NCBI GenBank assembly: GCA_030746635.1
Contig: JASLMH010000006.1
Coordinates: 1 to 53,524 of the forward strand
DNA: 53,524 nt
Direction of reading: 5' to 3'
From: Alphaproteobacteria bacterium
Lineage (GTDB): Bacteria; Pseudomonadota; Alphaproteobacteria; GCA-2731375
Shown piece by piece: positions 7,332 to 15,566 of the stretch (position 1 is the stretch's first letter; the number at the start of each line of letters is the position of its first letter). Under the pieces are notes generated by a model. It saw only the letters and a program-made list of their open reading frames with translations, was not told the origin of the DNA and ran no database searches. The position numbers and the translations under genes are program-made.

Positions 7332-9658
7332 GTGTCTTCCTCCCGGCGGATCGGCGGCGGCGTGAAGGCGGTCACGGGGGGCGGCGTACCGGAAAAGCGT
7401 TCCGCTTGCACCAGGCAGGACAGGGCCGAGGGGCCCTGGGCCAGGCTCGAGGTGCCGTGATCGCGGGTCAGCACGTTGGGATTGCCGTGTTTGTCCAGGC
7501 TGCCGGGCACGCCGGGTTCCTCGGGGTCGTACCAGGCGCCGGTCGGCAGTTGCACCGTGCCCGGCCGCACCGCATCGCTGACCACGGCGCCGGCCAGGCA
7601 TTGGCCGCGATCGTTGAACAGGCGCACCACGTCGCCGTCGTTGATGCCCCGGGCCGCCGCGTCCTCGGTGTGGATGGTCAACGGCTCGCGGCCGGCCACC
7701 TTGGCCTCGCGGGCCAGCACGCCGTTGTCCAACTGGCTGTGCAGGCGGGTGACGGGTTGGTTCGAGACCAGATGCAGGGGGTACTTGGCGGCCAACTCGG
7801 CCCCCAGCCATTCCTCGGGTTCCAGCCAGGCCGGGTGCGGCGGGCAGTCGCCGTAGCCATAGGAGGCCACCTCCTCGGACCAGATCTGCAACTTGCCGCT
7901 GGCGGTATCCAAGGGGTGGGCCCCGGGATCGGCGCGGAAATCAGCCAGGAACACATTGGCCTTCTCGGGCGGTGACAATTCCACCTTGCCGTCCTGCCAG
8001 AAGCGGTCGAAATCCGGCATTTCATGGCCATCCTTGGCCGCCCGCTGGCGCGAGAGATCGTACAGGTGGCGCAGCCATTCCCTCTCGTCCCGGCCCTCGG
8101 TGAACGCTTCGGCGACGCCCAGGCATTCGGCCAGGCCGAGGAAGATGTCCCGGTCGTTGCGCGACTGGCCGTGGGGCGGCATCACCTGCTTGTTGGCAAC
8201 CAGGGTGCCGCCGTCGCGGACGGAGCCGGCGATGTCGTTGCGTTCCAGCACCGTGGTGGTCGGCAGCACGATGTCGGCGTGGCGGGCGATCGGGTTCCAC
8301 CAGGGTTCGTGCACCACCACCGTCTCGGGCCGCTGCCAGGCGCGCAGCAGCCGGTTCAGGTCCTGGTGATGGTGGAAGGGGTTGCCGCCGGCCCAATAGA
8401 CCAGGCGGATGTCCGGATAGGTCAGGCGCTGGCCGTTGTAGTCGAAGCTCTCGCCCGGGTGCAGCAGCAGATCGCTGATCCGGGCCACCGGAATGAACTC
8501 GGCCACTTCGTTTCGGCCGCCGCTCAGGAACGCCCAAGGGGCATTGGCGGTATGCCGACCCATCGGCGCCACGGCGCCGTAACCCAGGGCGAAACCGCCG
8601 CCGGGCAGACCGATCTGTCCCAGCATGGCGGCCAGGGTGATCACCATCCAGAAGGGCTGTTCGCCGTAATCGGCCCGTTGCAGCGACCAGGCGACGTTGA
8701 TCAGGGTACGCTTTTTGGCCATACGCCGGGCCAGGCCGCGGATCTGTTCGGCCGGCAGGTCGGCCACCTGGGCGGCCCAATCGGCATCCTTGGGCAGACC
8801 GTCGCTCTGGCCGGTCAAATAGGGCAGGAAACGCTCGAAGCCGAGGCAGTACTTGTCCAGGAAAGCCTGGTCGTGCAGGCCCTCGGTCCACAGGGTATGG
8901 GCCAGGCCCAGCATCACCGCCACGTCGGTGTTCGGCCGGGGCCGCAGCCATTCGGCGCCCAGGAATTCCGCCGCGTCGTCGCGCACCGGTCCGATATTGA
9001 TGAATTCGACGCCGGCCCGGCGGCAGGCGCGCAGCCCCTCGGGGGCGCTGTGTCGGGCCACCCCGCCGGCGTCCACCTGGGCATTCTTCAGGGCGATGCC
9101 GCCGAACATCACCATCAGCTCGGTATGCTCGGCGATGGTCGGCCAGGTGTGGTGCGCCAGTTGCAGCGGCACCAGCTTGCCGGCGATATAGGGCAGGATC
9201 ATCTCGGCCGCCGCCAGGCTGTAGGAGTTGACCGAGCGGACGAAGCCGCCGGCCAGGTTCAATAGCCGGCGCATCTGGCTTTGCGGGTGGTGGAGGCGGC
9301 CGGCGCTGGCCCAGCCGTAGGAACCGGCGAAGATCGCCTGGTTGCCGTGTGCCCCGCGCACCCGTTCGATCTCGCCGGCCACCAGGTCCAGGGCCCGCTG
9401 CCAATCCACCGGTACGAACGGCTCGCCGCCGCGCCGGCCGTGACCCGGGCCGCCGTCCAGCCAGCCGGCCCGCACCATCGGCTGGGGAATGCGCAGATCG
9501 TCGTCGACCGCCTCGGCCAGGGAGCGGCCGATCGGCGATGGGTCCGGGTCGTCGGCGAGGGGCGACAGGGTCACCCGCCCCTCGGCGTCCCGCGATGATA
9601 GGTAGGTGCCCCAATTGGTGGCGGTGAAACGGTTCTCGGTGGTTTGCTGCTGGCTCAC
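7328..9658 (-). CDS. bisC: Molybdopterin-dependent reductase, BisC/TorA type (probable biotin or methionine sulfoxide reductase)
   Basis: This 776-residue protein belongs to the DMSO reductase family with a bis-MGD molybdenum cofactor. SYGW gives Tyr114 and Trp116, and the molybdenum ligand is Ser147 in NSYSLAA; these numbers coincide with those of mature Rhodobacter DMSO reductase. From the GTG start at 9658 there is no Tat signal, and the length matches cytoplasmic E. coli BisC (about 777), favouring reduction of biotin sulfoxide or free methionine sulfoxide in the cytoplasm over periplasmic TMAO/DMSO respiration. An in-frame longer start (9691, ATG) would add no signal peptide. The GGGGG ribosome-binding site sits 6 bases upstream, inside a strong hairpin. 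No torC/torD-like partner is adjacent. Confidence 0.88.
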   Translation of the reverse strand: MSQQQTTENRFTATNWGTYLSSRDAEGRVTLSPLADDPDPSPIGRSLAEAVDDDLRIPQPMVRAGWLDGGPGHGRRGGEPFVPVDWQRALDLVAGEIERVRGAHGNQAIFAGSYGWASAGRLHHPQSQMRRLLNLAGGFVRSVNSYSLAAAEMILPYIAGKLVPLQLAHHTWPTIAEHTELMVMFGGIALKNAQVDAGGVARHSAPEGLRACRRAGVEFINIGPVRDDAAEFLGAEWLRPRPNTDVAVMLGLAHTLWTEGLHDQAFLDKYCLGFERFLPYLTGQSDGLPKDADWAAQVADLPAEQIRGLARRMAKKRTLINVAWSLQRADYGEQPFWMVITLAAMLGQIGLPGGGFALGYGAVAPMGRHTANAPWAFLSGGRNEVAEFIPVARISDLLLHPGESFDYNGQRLTYPDIRLVYWAGGNPFHHHQDLNRLLRAWQRPETVVVHEPWWNPIARHADIVLPTTTVLERNDIAGSVRDGGTLVANKQVMPPHGQSRNDRDIFLGLAECLGVAEAFTEGRDEREWLRHLYDLSRQRAAKDGHEMPDFDRFWQDGKVELSPPEKANVFLADFRADPGAHPLDTASGKLQIWSEEVASYGYGDCPPHPAWLEPEEWLGAELAAKYPLHLVSNQPVTRLHSQLDNGVLAREAKVAGREPLTIHTEDAAARGINDGDVVRLFNDRGQCLAGAVVSDAVRPGTVQLPTGAWYDPEEPGVPGSLDKHGNPNVLTRDHGTSSLAQGPSALSCLVQAERFSGTPPPVTAFTPPPIRREEDT

Positions 9659-9661
9659 TGG

Positions 9662-9700
9662 TTGCCCCCAATGGCGGCCGGAAGCCGCCATTGGAGGCAA
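9662..9700 (-). promoter_or_regulatory. Strong intergenic hairpin overlapping the bisC ribosome-binding site
   Basis: Bases 9668-9678 pair perfectly with 9684-9694 (11 bp, loop of 5), and after one C-A mismatch 9662-9666 pair with 9696-9700. No T-run follows on either strand. On the minus strand the 3' arm contains GGGGG six bases before the GTG start of bisC, and the hairpin begins 14 bases after the PEP-CTERM stop. It could terminate or stabilise the upstream transcript, or mask bisC translation initiation. Confidence 0.65.
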
Positions 9701-9714
9701 ACGAGCCGCCGTCG

Positions 9715-12700
9715 TCAACCGGTCAGGTGGGAAAACCGCCGGCGCAGTGTCAGGGCACCGAGGGCGAACAGCAACAGCGCCAACGGCGCCGGCTCCGGCA
9801 CCTGGCCGACCTGGCCCAGGGCGTTGACCACCAGCCACAGGCTGTTGCCGCGAATCTCCTGATCGAAACCGAAGCCGGCGAAGTTGACGCTCAGAATATC
9901 GTAGGGGCCATCGATGCCGAAGCCGGTGCGCAGGATCTCGAACTCGTCGCCGATCATGATGGTGGTGGCGAACACGGCACCCAACAGCACATCCAACGTA
10001 CCGGCCAGGAAGGCCTCGCCGGTAACGTCGATGAAGTCGTATTCGGTGCCGAGGGTGTAGCCGAACAGCTCCACCTCGGTGCTGCCGCCGGCCAACTGCT
10101 CATAGTCGCCGTCGATGGTCAGGATGCCGGCCGACAGGCCCGCCGCCAGGGTACCGCCGGCGTTGCTCAGGGTGCCGTTGCCGGAGTTGGCCCGGATGGT
10201 GCCGATGCCGCCGATGCGGCCGCCCTGGATGTCCAGGCCGATGTTGGCGATCAAGAGCGAGGTGGTGGCGTTCAACAGGGTCTGACCGGCGGTCTGGTAG
10301 TAGACGCCGCTGCCGGTGACCTGTACCAGGCTGGCGGCGTCGATCAGCATGATGCCCCGGTTGTCGATTTGCGTGCCGGACTGCACTAGGGTGACGCCGC
10401 CCGTGCCGCTGGCCCGCACGATGCCCTGGTTGACGAAACCCAGGGCGTTGGGGTCGATCTGCAGTGCGTTGATGCCGTCCGCCAGGATGAGGCCCTGGTT
10501 GATCATGCCGCCGGCGTTGTGCAGCAACCGCCCGGCGCCCCGGATGGTGTGTCCGGCGGCCTGGGTCAGCACGCCGCCGCTGGCGAGGATCCGGTTGCCG
10601 AGGTTGTCGCTCATCACCACGGAACCGCCGCCGCTCAGGGTCTGAGCGCCGCTGAAGGTCATGTCCGTCAACGAGCCGAGCGAGTTCAACGCCCAGGTGC
10701 CGTCGTTGACCAGGCCGTTGGTGATGGTGGTGTCGCGGGCGTTGGCATGGCTGGCCTGGCCGAGCAGGCGGATGTTGTCGAACACCGAGCCGCTGATGAC
10801 CTCGACGAAGCCGGTACCGCTGGTCTGGATGGTGCCGCCGGTGATGACGGTGCCGGAGGATACCTTCAGTCTGGAGCCGTCCTCGATCTCGATCAGGTTG
10901 CCGGCGTTGGTGAATGTGCCGGCATTGAACAGAAAACCGCCGCTGCCACTGGCCCGCATGGTGCCCAGATTGACGAAGCCCAGGCCGTTGGGGTCGATCG
11001 CCAGGGCGTTGACGCAGTCCGCCAGGATGGTGCCCTGGTTGATCATGCCGCCGGTGTTGGCCAGGATCTTTCCGGCGCCCCGGATGGTATGACCGGCGGC
11101 ATGGGTCAGAATCGTGTTGTTGGTGACGATGCGGTTGCCAATGTTGTCGCTCATCACCACCGCGCCGCTGCCGCTCAGGGTCTGGCTGCCGCTGAAGGTC
11201 ATGTCCGTCAACGAGCCGAGCGAGTTCAACGCCCAGGTGCCGTCGTTGACCAGGCCGTTGGTGATGGTGGTGTCGCGGGCGTTGGCATGGCTGGCCTGGC
11301 CGAGCAGGCGAATGTTGTCGAACACCGAGCCGCTGAAGACCTCGACGAAACCTGTACCGCTGGTCTGGATGGTGCCGCCGGTGATGACGGTGCCGGAGGA
11401 TACCTTCAGTTTGGAGCCGTCCTCGATCTCGATCAGGTTGCCGGTGTTGGTGAAGGTGCCGGCGTTGAAGAGGAAACCGCCGCTGCCGGTGGCCCGCATG
11501 GTGCCTTCGTTGACGAAGCCCAGGCCGTTGGGGTCGATGGTGATGGCGTTGACGCCGTTGGCGATGATGCTGCCCCGGTTGATCATGCCGGCGGTGTTGG
11601 CCAGCAATTGCCCGGCGCCCTGGATCGTGTGGCCGGCCGCATGGGTGATCACCGTGGTGCCGCCGGCGCCGCCAAGGATGCGGTTGCCGGCACTGTCGCC
11701 CAGGACGGCGACGCCGCTGCCGCTGAGGGTCTGGCTGCCGCTGAAGGTCAGATCGGTCAACGAGCCCAGGGAGTTCATCGACCAGGTGCCGTCGTTGATC
11801 AGGCCGTTGGTGACGACGGTATCCATGCCGTTCTGGTGGGTGACCAGGCCATCGAGGCGGATGTCATCGAAGTTGGAGCCCGGCTGCACGAAGATCTCGC
11901 CGCTGCCGGTGGTCTGCAAGGTGCCGCCGAAGATGGTGGTGCCGCTCTTCACCAGCAGGGTAGAGCCGTTCTCGACCTCGATGGCCTGACCGGTATTGAT
12001 GTAGTCGCCGGCGTTGAACTCCAGGCCGCCGCTGCCGATCGCCCGCAGCGTGCCCATGTTGACGAAACCCAGGGCGTCCGGGTCGATCACCAGGGCGTTG
12101 GCGCCCTCGGCGAAGATGGCGCCCTGGTTGATCATGCCGCCGGTGTTGCCCAGCAGTTGCCCGGCACCGCTGATGGTGTGGCCGACGGCGTGGGTCAGCA
12201 CGGCGCTGTTGGTCAGGATCCGGTTTCCCGAATTGTCGCTCATCACCACTTCGCCGCTGCCGGATAGGGTCTGGGCGCCGCTGAAGGTGATCTCCGTCAA
12301 CGAGCCCAGGGAGTTCAACGACCAGGTGCCGTCGTTGAGCAGGCCGTTCAGGATGGTGGTGTCCTGGCCGTTGGCGTGGCTGGCCTGGCCATCCAAACGG
12401 ATGTCGTCGAAGGTCGAACCGGAGTTGACCTGGACGAAGCCGGTACCGCTGGTCCGCAAGGTGCCGTTGACGATGGTGGCGCCCGCCAGCACGTTCAGTT
12501 TCGAGCCGGCGTCGACCTGGATGGTCTGGCCGGTATTGGTGAAGGTACCGGCGTTGAATTGCAGGCCGCCGCTGCCGCTGGCCTGCAGGGTGGCCTGGTT
12601 GACGAAGCCCAGGCCGTTCGGGTCGATCACCAGGACATTGGCGCCTTCGGCCAGGATGCTGCCCTGGTTGATCAGGCCGCCGCTGTTGCCCAGCAGTTGC

Positions 12701-13740
12701 CCGGCGCCGCGGATGGTGTGACCGGCGGCTTGCGTCAGCACGGTGTTGCTGGTGAGCACCCTGTTCCCCGTATTGTCGCTCATCACCACTTCGCCGCTGC
12801 CCGACAGGGTCTGGGCGCCGCTGAAGGTCATTTCCGTCAACGACCCCAACGAGTTCAGCGACCAGGTGCCGTCGTTGATCAGGCCGTTCAGGATGGTGGT
12901 GTCCTGGGCGTTGGCGTGGCTGGCCTGGCCATCCAAACGGATGTCGTCGAAGGTCGAGCCGGAGTTGACCTGGACGAAGCCGCTGCCGGTGGTTTGCAAG
13001 GTGCCGTTGACGATGGTGGCGCCCGACAGCACGTTCAGTTTCGAGCCGGCGTCGACCTGGATGGTCTGGCCGGTGTTGGTGAAGGTGCCGGCGTTGAATT
13101 GCAAACCGCCGCTGCCGCTAGCCTGCAGGGTGGCCTGGTTGACGAAACCCAGGGCGTTCGGGTCGATCACCAGGACATTGGCGCCTTCGGCCAGGATGCT
13201 GCCCTGATTGATCAGGCCGCCGGTGTTGGCCAACAACTGCCCGGCGCCTCGAATGGTGTGGGGAGCGGCCTGGGTTAGCACGGTATTGTTGGTGAAGATG
13301 CGGTTGCCGGTGTTGTCGCTCAGCAGCAACTGACCGCTGCCGCTCAGGGTCTGCGCCCCGACGAAGGAGAGATCGGTCAACGAGCCCAGCGAGTTCATGT
13401 TGATGGTGCCATCGTTGCTGATCGGCCCGGTATTGGCGGTGATGTCCCTGGAGTTCAGGAAATTCAAGGTGTTGCCGGCGCCCAGTGACAGGCTCTCGAT
13501 GTCGACCGAGGCATTCAGGTCGACACTGGCGCCGGCGTTGATGGTGACTTGGGCGTCGACGGCGTTGGGGAAGCTGGGCTGGTCCCAGTTGCCGGCGTCG
13601 GCCCAGTTGTCGTCGACCCCGCCGGTCCAGTTGAAGGCCACGGCCAACGCCTCCGGCGCGGCCAAGCCGATGGCCAGTGCGGTCAGCCAAGCCGTCGCCC
13701 GGCCAAATTTGGCGGATTTCCAGTCATCGTTGCAGAACAT
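9715..13740 (-). CDS. Large PEP-CTERM surface protein with 180-residue tandem repeats
   Basis: This 1341-residue protein has an N-terminal signal peptide (hydrophobic stretch about 13-29, cleavage near EALA) and a C-terminal PEP-CTERM sorting signal: VPEP at 1314, a hydrophobic helix, then RRR. Such proteins are processed by exosortase and exported to the surface, often with exopolysaccharide. The N-terminal NWTGG/NW segment resembles other PEP-CTERM and autotransporter-like proteins. Six copies of SLGSLT recur every 180 residues (183 once) from about 118 to 1023; the Gly/Asn/Thr-rich units look like beta-helix. A final segment resembles autotransporter passenger C-termini. ATG 13740 is chosen for its GAGGGG site 7 bases upstream; GTG 13755 is alternative. 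A sigma-54 promoter lies upstream. No exosortase is seen here. Function is unknown, perhaps matrix or adhesion. Confidence 0.9.
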   Translation of the reverse strand: MFCNDDWKSAKFGRATAWLTALAIGLAAPEALAVAFNWTGGVDDNWADAGNWDQPSFPNAVDAQVTINAGASVDLNASVDIESLSLGAGNTLNFLNSRDITANTGPISNDGTINMNSLGSLTDLSFVGAQTLSGSGQLLLSDNTGNRIFTNNTVLTQAAPHTIRGAGQLLANTGGLINQGSILAEGANVLVIDPNALGFVNQATLQASGSGGLQFNAGTFTNTGQTIQVDAGSKLNVLSGATIVNGTLQTTGSGFVQVNSGSTFDDIRLDGQASHANAQDTTILNGLINDGTWSLNSLGSLTEMTFSGAQTLSGSGEVVMSDNTGNRVLTSNTVLTQAAGHTIRGAGQLLGNSGGLINQGSILAEGANVLVIDPNGLGFVNQATLQASGSGGLQFNAGTFTNTGQTIQVDAGSKLNVLAGATIVNGTLRTSGTGFVQVNSGSTFDDIRLDGQASHANGQDTTILNGLLNDGTWSLNSLGSLTEITFSGAQTLSGSGEVVMSDNSGNRILTNSAVLTHAVGHTISGAGQLLGNTGGMINQGAIFAEGANALVIDPDALGFVNMGTLRAIGSGGLEFNAGDYINTGQAIEVENGSTLLVKSGTTIFGGTLQTTGSGEIFVQPGSNFDDIRLDGLVTHQNGMDTVVTNGLINDGTWSMNSLGSLTDLTFSGSQTLSGSGVAVLGDSAGNRILGGAGGTTVITHAAGHTIQGAGQLLANTAGMINRGSIIANGVNAITIDPNGLGFVNEGTMRATGSGGFLFNAGTFTNTGNLIEIEDGSKLKVSSGTVITGGTIQTSGTGFVEVFSGSVFDNIRLLGQASHANARDTTITNGLVNDGTWALNSLGSLTDMTFSGSQTLSGSGAVVMSDNIGNRIVTNNTILTHAAGHTIRGAGKILANTGGMINQGTILADCVNALAIDPNGLGFVNLGTMRASGSGGFLFNAGTFTNAGNLIEIEDGSRLKVSSGTVITGGTIQTSGTGFVEVISGSVFDNIRLLGQASHANARDTTITNGLVNDGTWALNSLGSLTDMTFSGAQTLSGGGSVVMSDNLGNRILASGGVLTQAAGHTIRGAGRLLHNAGGMINQGLILADGINALQIDPNALGFVNQGIVRASGTGGVTLVQSGTQIDNRGIMLIDAASLVQVTGSGVYYQTAGQTLLNATTSLLIANIGLDIQGGRIGGIGTIRANSGNGTLSNAGGTLAAGLSAGILTIDGDYEQLAGGSTEVELFGYTLGTEYDFIDVTGEAFLAGTLDVLLGAVFATTIMIGDEFEILRTGFGIDGPYDILSVNFAGFGFDQEIRGNSLWLVVNALGQVGQVPEPAPLALLLFALGALTLRRRFSHLTG
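10430..13425 (-). repeat. 540-bp in-gene tandem repeat array
   Basis: The motif around CGAGCC..CGAGTTCA occurs at 10672, 11212, 11761, 12301, 12841 and 13381, that is every 540 bases with one 549-base interval caused by three extra codons. The array has about five full units and a partial last one, all in frame. Adjacent units are close to identical in places: 10681-10920 and 11221-11460 differ at about 7 of 240 positions, while the unit around 11761 is clearly more diverged. This suggests local duplication or gene conversion. Confidence 0.95.
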
Positions 13741-14048
13741 GAGCACGCCCCTCACGATCCCTCGATCGTACCTGGCCCGGCGCCGCCCCCATACGGTGCG
13801 GGTTCCGATTCTGCCCCTAACATGTCCTACTCAACACCAAGCAAGAATCGTGCCAACACGGCGCAAATACCCCAAATGCTTGAAATAACATATTTATCAG
13901 ATTTACCTAATATTATGGCATTTGTTGATTCCGTAAAATATCCCGACACCTGCCAGCTTGAAAGACCACAATCGCCTGCTCCCTTGCGGCCTCCGGGCGG
14001 ATGTGTGCTACAAGGCGGACGGAGCCAACGATTGGGAGTATCGGCTGG
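13741..14048. other. Intergenic region between divergent PEP-CTERM and Nudix genes, with an AT-rich core
   Basis: This 308-base gap holds the ribosome-binding site of the PEP-CTERM gene (near 13748-13753) and the sigma-54 site (13840-13855). Bases about 13861-13940 are strikingly AT-rich against the GC-rich surroundings and lie upstream of the sigma-54 site, where an activator or IHF-type bending site would be expected, though no clear IHF consensus was found. A convincing sigma-70 promoter for the Nudix gene was not identified. Confidence 0.6.
13840..13855 (-). promoter_or_regulatory. Sigma-54 (RpoN) -24/-12 promoter for the PEP-CTERM gene
   Basis: On the minus strand the bases read TGGCACGATTCTTGCT, a full match to the sigma-54 consensus TGGCAC-N5-TTGCW, with the GG and GC doublets 10 bases apart. 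The expected transcription start is near 13829, giving a leader of about 90 bases to ATG 13740. PEP-CTERM genes of several proteobacteria are known to be controlled by RpoN with the PrsK/PrsR two-component system. Neither regulator is in this window. Confidence 0.85.
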
Positions 14049-14873
14049 GTGAGCGTGGAACCGGACGACAAGCCGACCATCGCGGCCAGCACCGTATTGC
14101 TGCTGCGGGACGGGGCCGACGGGCTGGAAGTGTTCATGGTGGTGCGCCACCACGAGATCGATTCCTTCTCCGGCGCCCTGGTGTTTCCGGGCGGCAAGGT
14201 GGACCCGGAGGATATCGAGGCCCGGGATTATTGCCTGGGCGCCGACGAGATGAATCCGCTGATGCTGGCCCATCGGGTGGCGGCGGTGCGCGAGGCGTTC
14301 GAGGAATGCGGCGTGCTGCTGGCCCGGGAGAAGGACGGCGAAGGCCTGATCGGCGCCGACCGTTTGGCCGGCATCGAGGCCCGTTGGCGGGCCGATCTGG
14401 CCGCCGGGCGGATCACCATGGCCGACCTCTGCCGTGCCGAGGGCCTGATGTTGGTACTGGACCAGATGGTCCACTACGCCCACTGGATCACCCCCAAGGT
14501 GGTGCCGAAGGTGTTCGACACCCGGTTCTACATCGCCCGCGCGCCAGACGATCAGGTGGCCCTGCATGATGGCGAGGAATCCACCGATTCCGAATGGCTG
14601 CGTCCGGCGGCGGCCCTGGCGGATGCCGATATGGGCAAGCGCACGGTGGTCTTTCCCACCCGAATGAACCTGTTGAAGCTTGCGCGCTTCGAGACCGTCG
14701 ATGCGGCCCTGGCGGCGACCCGCGCGGCCCAAATCGTCACCGTGCAGCCGGAGATCACCTCCCATCCCCAGGGGCGGGCCCTGCGCATTCCGGCGGAGGC
14801 CGGCTACGATGGCCACCTGTTCCTGGTCTCGGAGCAGGGCGCCGTGGTCACCGACGTGACGCCGGTGGACTAG
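14049..14873 (+). CDS. Nudix hydrolase, NUDT19-like
   Basis: This 274-residue protein has a Nudix box divided by an insertion: GALVFPGGKVDPED near residue 40 and then, about 25 residues later, AAVREAFEECGVLL carrying the REUxEExGU metal-binding half. A split Nudix box is characteristic of NUDT19/RP2p-like proteins, some of which hydrolyse CoA or acyl-CoA diphosphates. The GTG at 14049 is preceded by GGGAG at 14034-14038; GTG 14055 is also possible. The stop TAG overlaps the stop of the convergent isomerase in a shared CTAG. The precise substrate cannot be determined from sequence. Confidence 0.85.
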   Translation: MSVEPDDKPTIAASTVLLLRDGADGLEVFMVVRHHEIDSFSGALVFPGGKVDPEDIEARDYCLGADEMNPLMLAHRVAAVREAFEECGVLLAREKDGEGLIGADRLAGIEARWRADLAAGRITMADLCRAEGLMLVLDQMVHYAHWITPKVVPKVFDTRFYIARAPDDQVALHDGEESTDSEWLRPAAALADADMGKRTVVFPTRMNLLKLARFETVDAALAATRAAQIVTVQPEITSHPQGRALRIPAEAGYDGHLFLVSEQGAVVTDVTPVD

Positions 14874-15472
14874 CTTCCCAGGGCGGCGCGGATCAGCGGC
14901 ATCCTATCGTTGCCGAAGTACATATCATCGCCGTCGACGAAGAAGGTCGGCGTGCCGAAACCGCCGCGCCGGGCCAACTCCTCGGTGTTCCCGCGCAACG
15001 CCGCCTTGACCTCGTCGGCGGCCATGGCGGCGGCCATCTCGGCCGGATCCAGCTCGGCGGTGCGGGCGACATCGGCCAGCACCTCGTCCTGGCTGATGTC
15101 CCGATCCTCGCCCCAATAGGCCTCGAACGCCGCCCGGGCATAAGGCACCAGCCGGCCGTGCGGTTCGGCGGCGATGCAGCCGCGCATGGCCCTGACGCTG
15201 TTGACCGGGAAGACGCTGGTCGGCCAGGTGATATGGATGCCGGTGTATCGGGCCCAGTCCTGCAGATCCTTGTGCATATAGCGCTGCTTGGCCGGAACCG
15301 GATGTTCGCGGCTGTGATAGACGCTGGGATTGACGGTGTTGAACAGGCCGCCGACCAGGATCGGCCGCCAGCCGATCTCCACCCCGAGCTCCGCCGCCAG
15401 GGGCTGGATGTTGTGGAAGCCCAGATAGGTCCACGGGCTGGAGCAATCGAAAAAGCATTCCAATCGGGGCAT
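14870..15472 (-). CDS. 2-hydroxychromene-2-carboxylate isomerase / kappa-class GST-like (DsbA superfamily)
   Basis: This 200-residue protein has the DsbA-like thioredoxin fold of the HCCA isomerase/GST-kappa family. FDCSSPWTYLG places the glutathione-activating serine at about Ser12, before the conserved Pro, and GTPTFFVDGD near the C-terminus is the cis-Pro segment. HCCA isomerase (NahD) acts in naphthalene degradation with glutathione, but no aromatic pathway genes surround it, so a general glutathione-dependent isomerase or transferase role is more likely. The ATG at 15472 has a GAGGAC-type site upstream. Confidence 0.88.
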   Translation of the reverse strand: MPRLECFFDCSSPWTYLGFHNIQPLAAELGVEIGWRPILVGGLFNTVNPSVYHSREHPVPAKQRYMHKDLQDWARYTGIHITWPTSVFPVNSVRAMRGCIAAEPHGRLVPYARAAFEAYWGEDRDISQDEVLADVARTAELDPAEMAAAMAADEVKAALRGNTEELARRGGFGTPTFFVDGDDMYFGNDRMPLIRAALGS

Positions 15473-15566
15473 CGCCGACGTCCTCGTACCGTTTGATACA
15501 CGCGAATGCCGGTGATGTTACCCGAAATCCGGGCGGCGGACAGGCCGGCCGGGTCGTCCGATCCCC

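Noticed and set aside
9659..9838. Longer N-terminus of the BisC-like protein containing a Tat signal
   Set aside because: The in-frame extension is Gly/Pro/Arg-rich with no twin-arginine plus hydrophobic stretch and would read through the PEP-CTERM 3' end; GTG 9658 fits the family length of 776-777.
10519..12267. Long plus-strand reading frames (hundreds of codons) opposite the PEP-CTERM gene
   Set aside because: They are antisense shadows of the 540-bp repeats, lack ribosome-binding sites and read as low-complexity sequence; the minus-strand protein has signal peptide, repeats and PEP-CTERM signal.
10430..13425. CRISPR array
   Set aside because: Period of 540 bases with in-frame coding and no short repeat-spacer pattern; it is a protein repeat.
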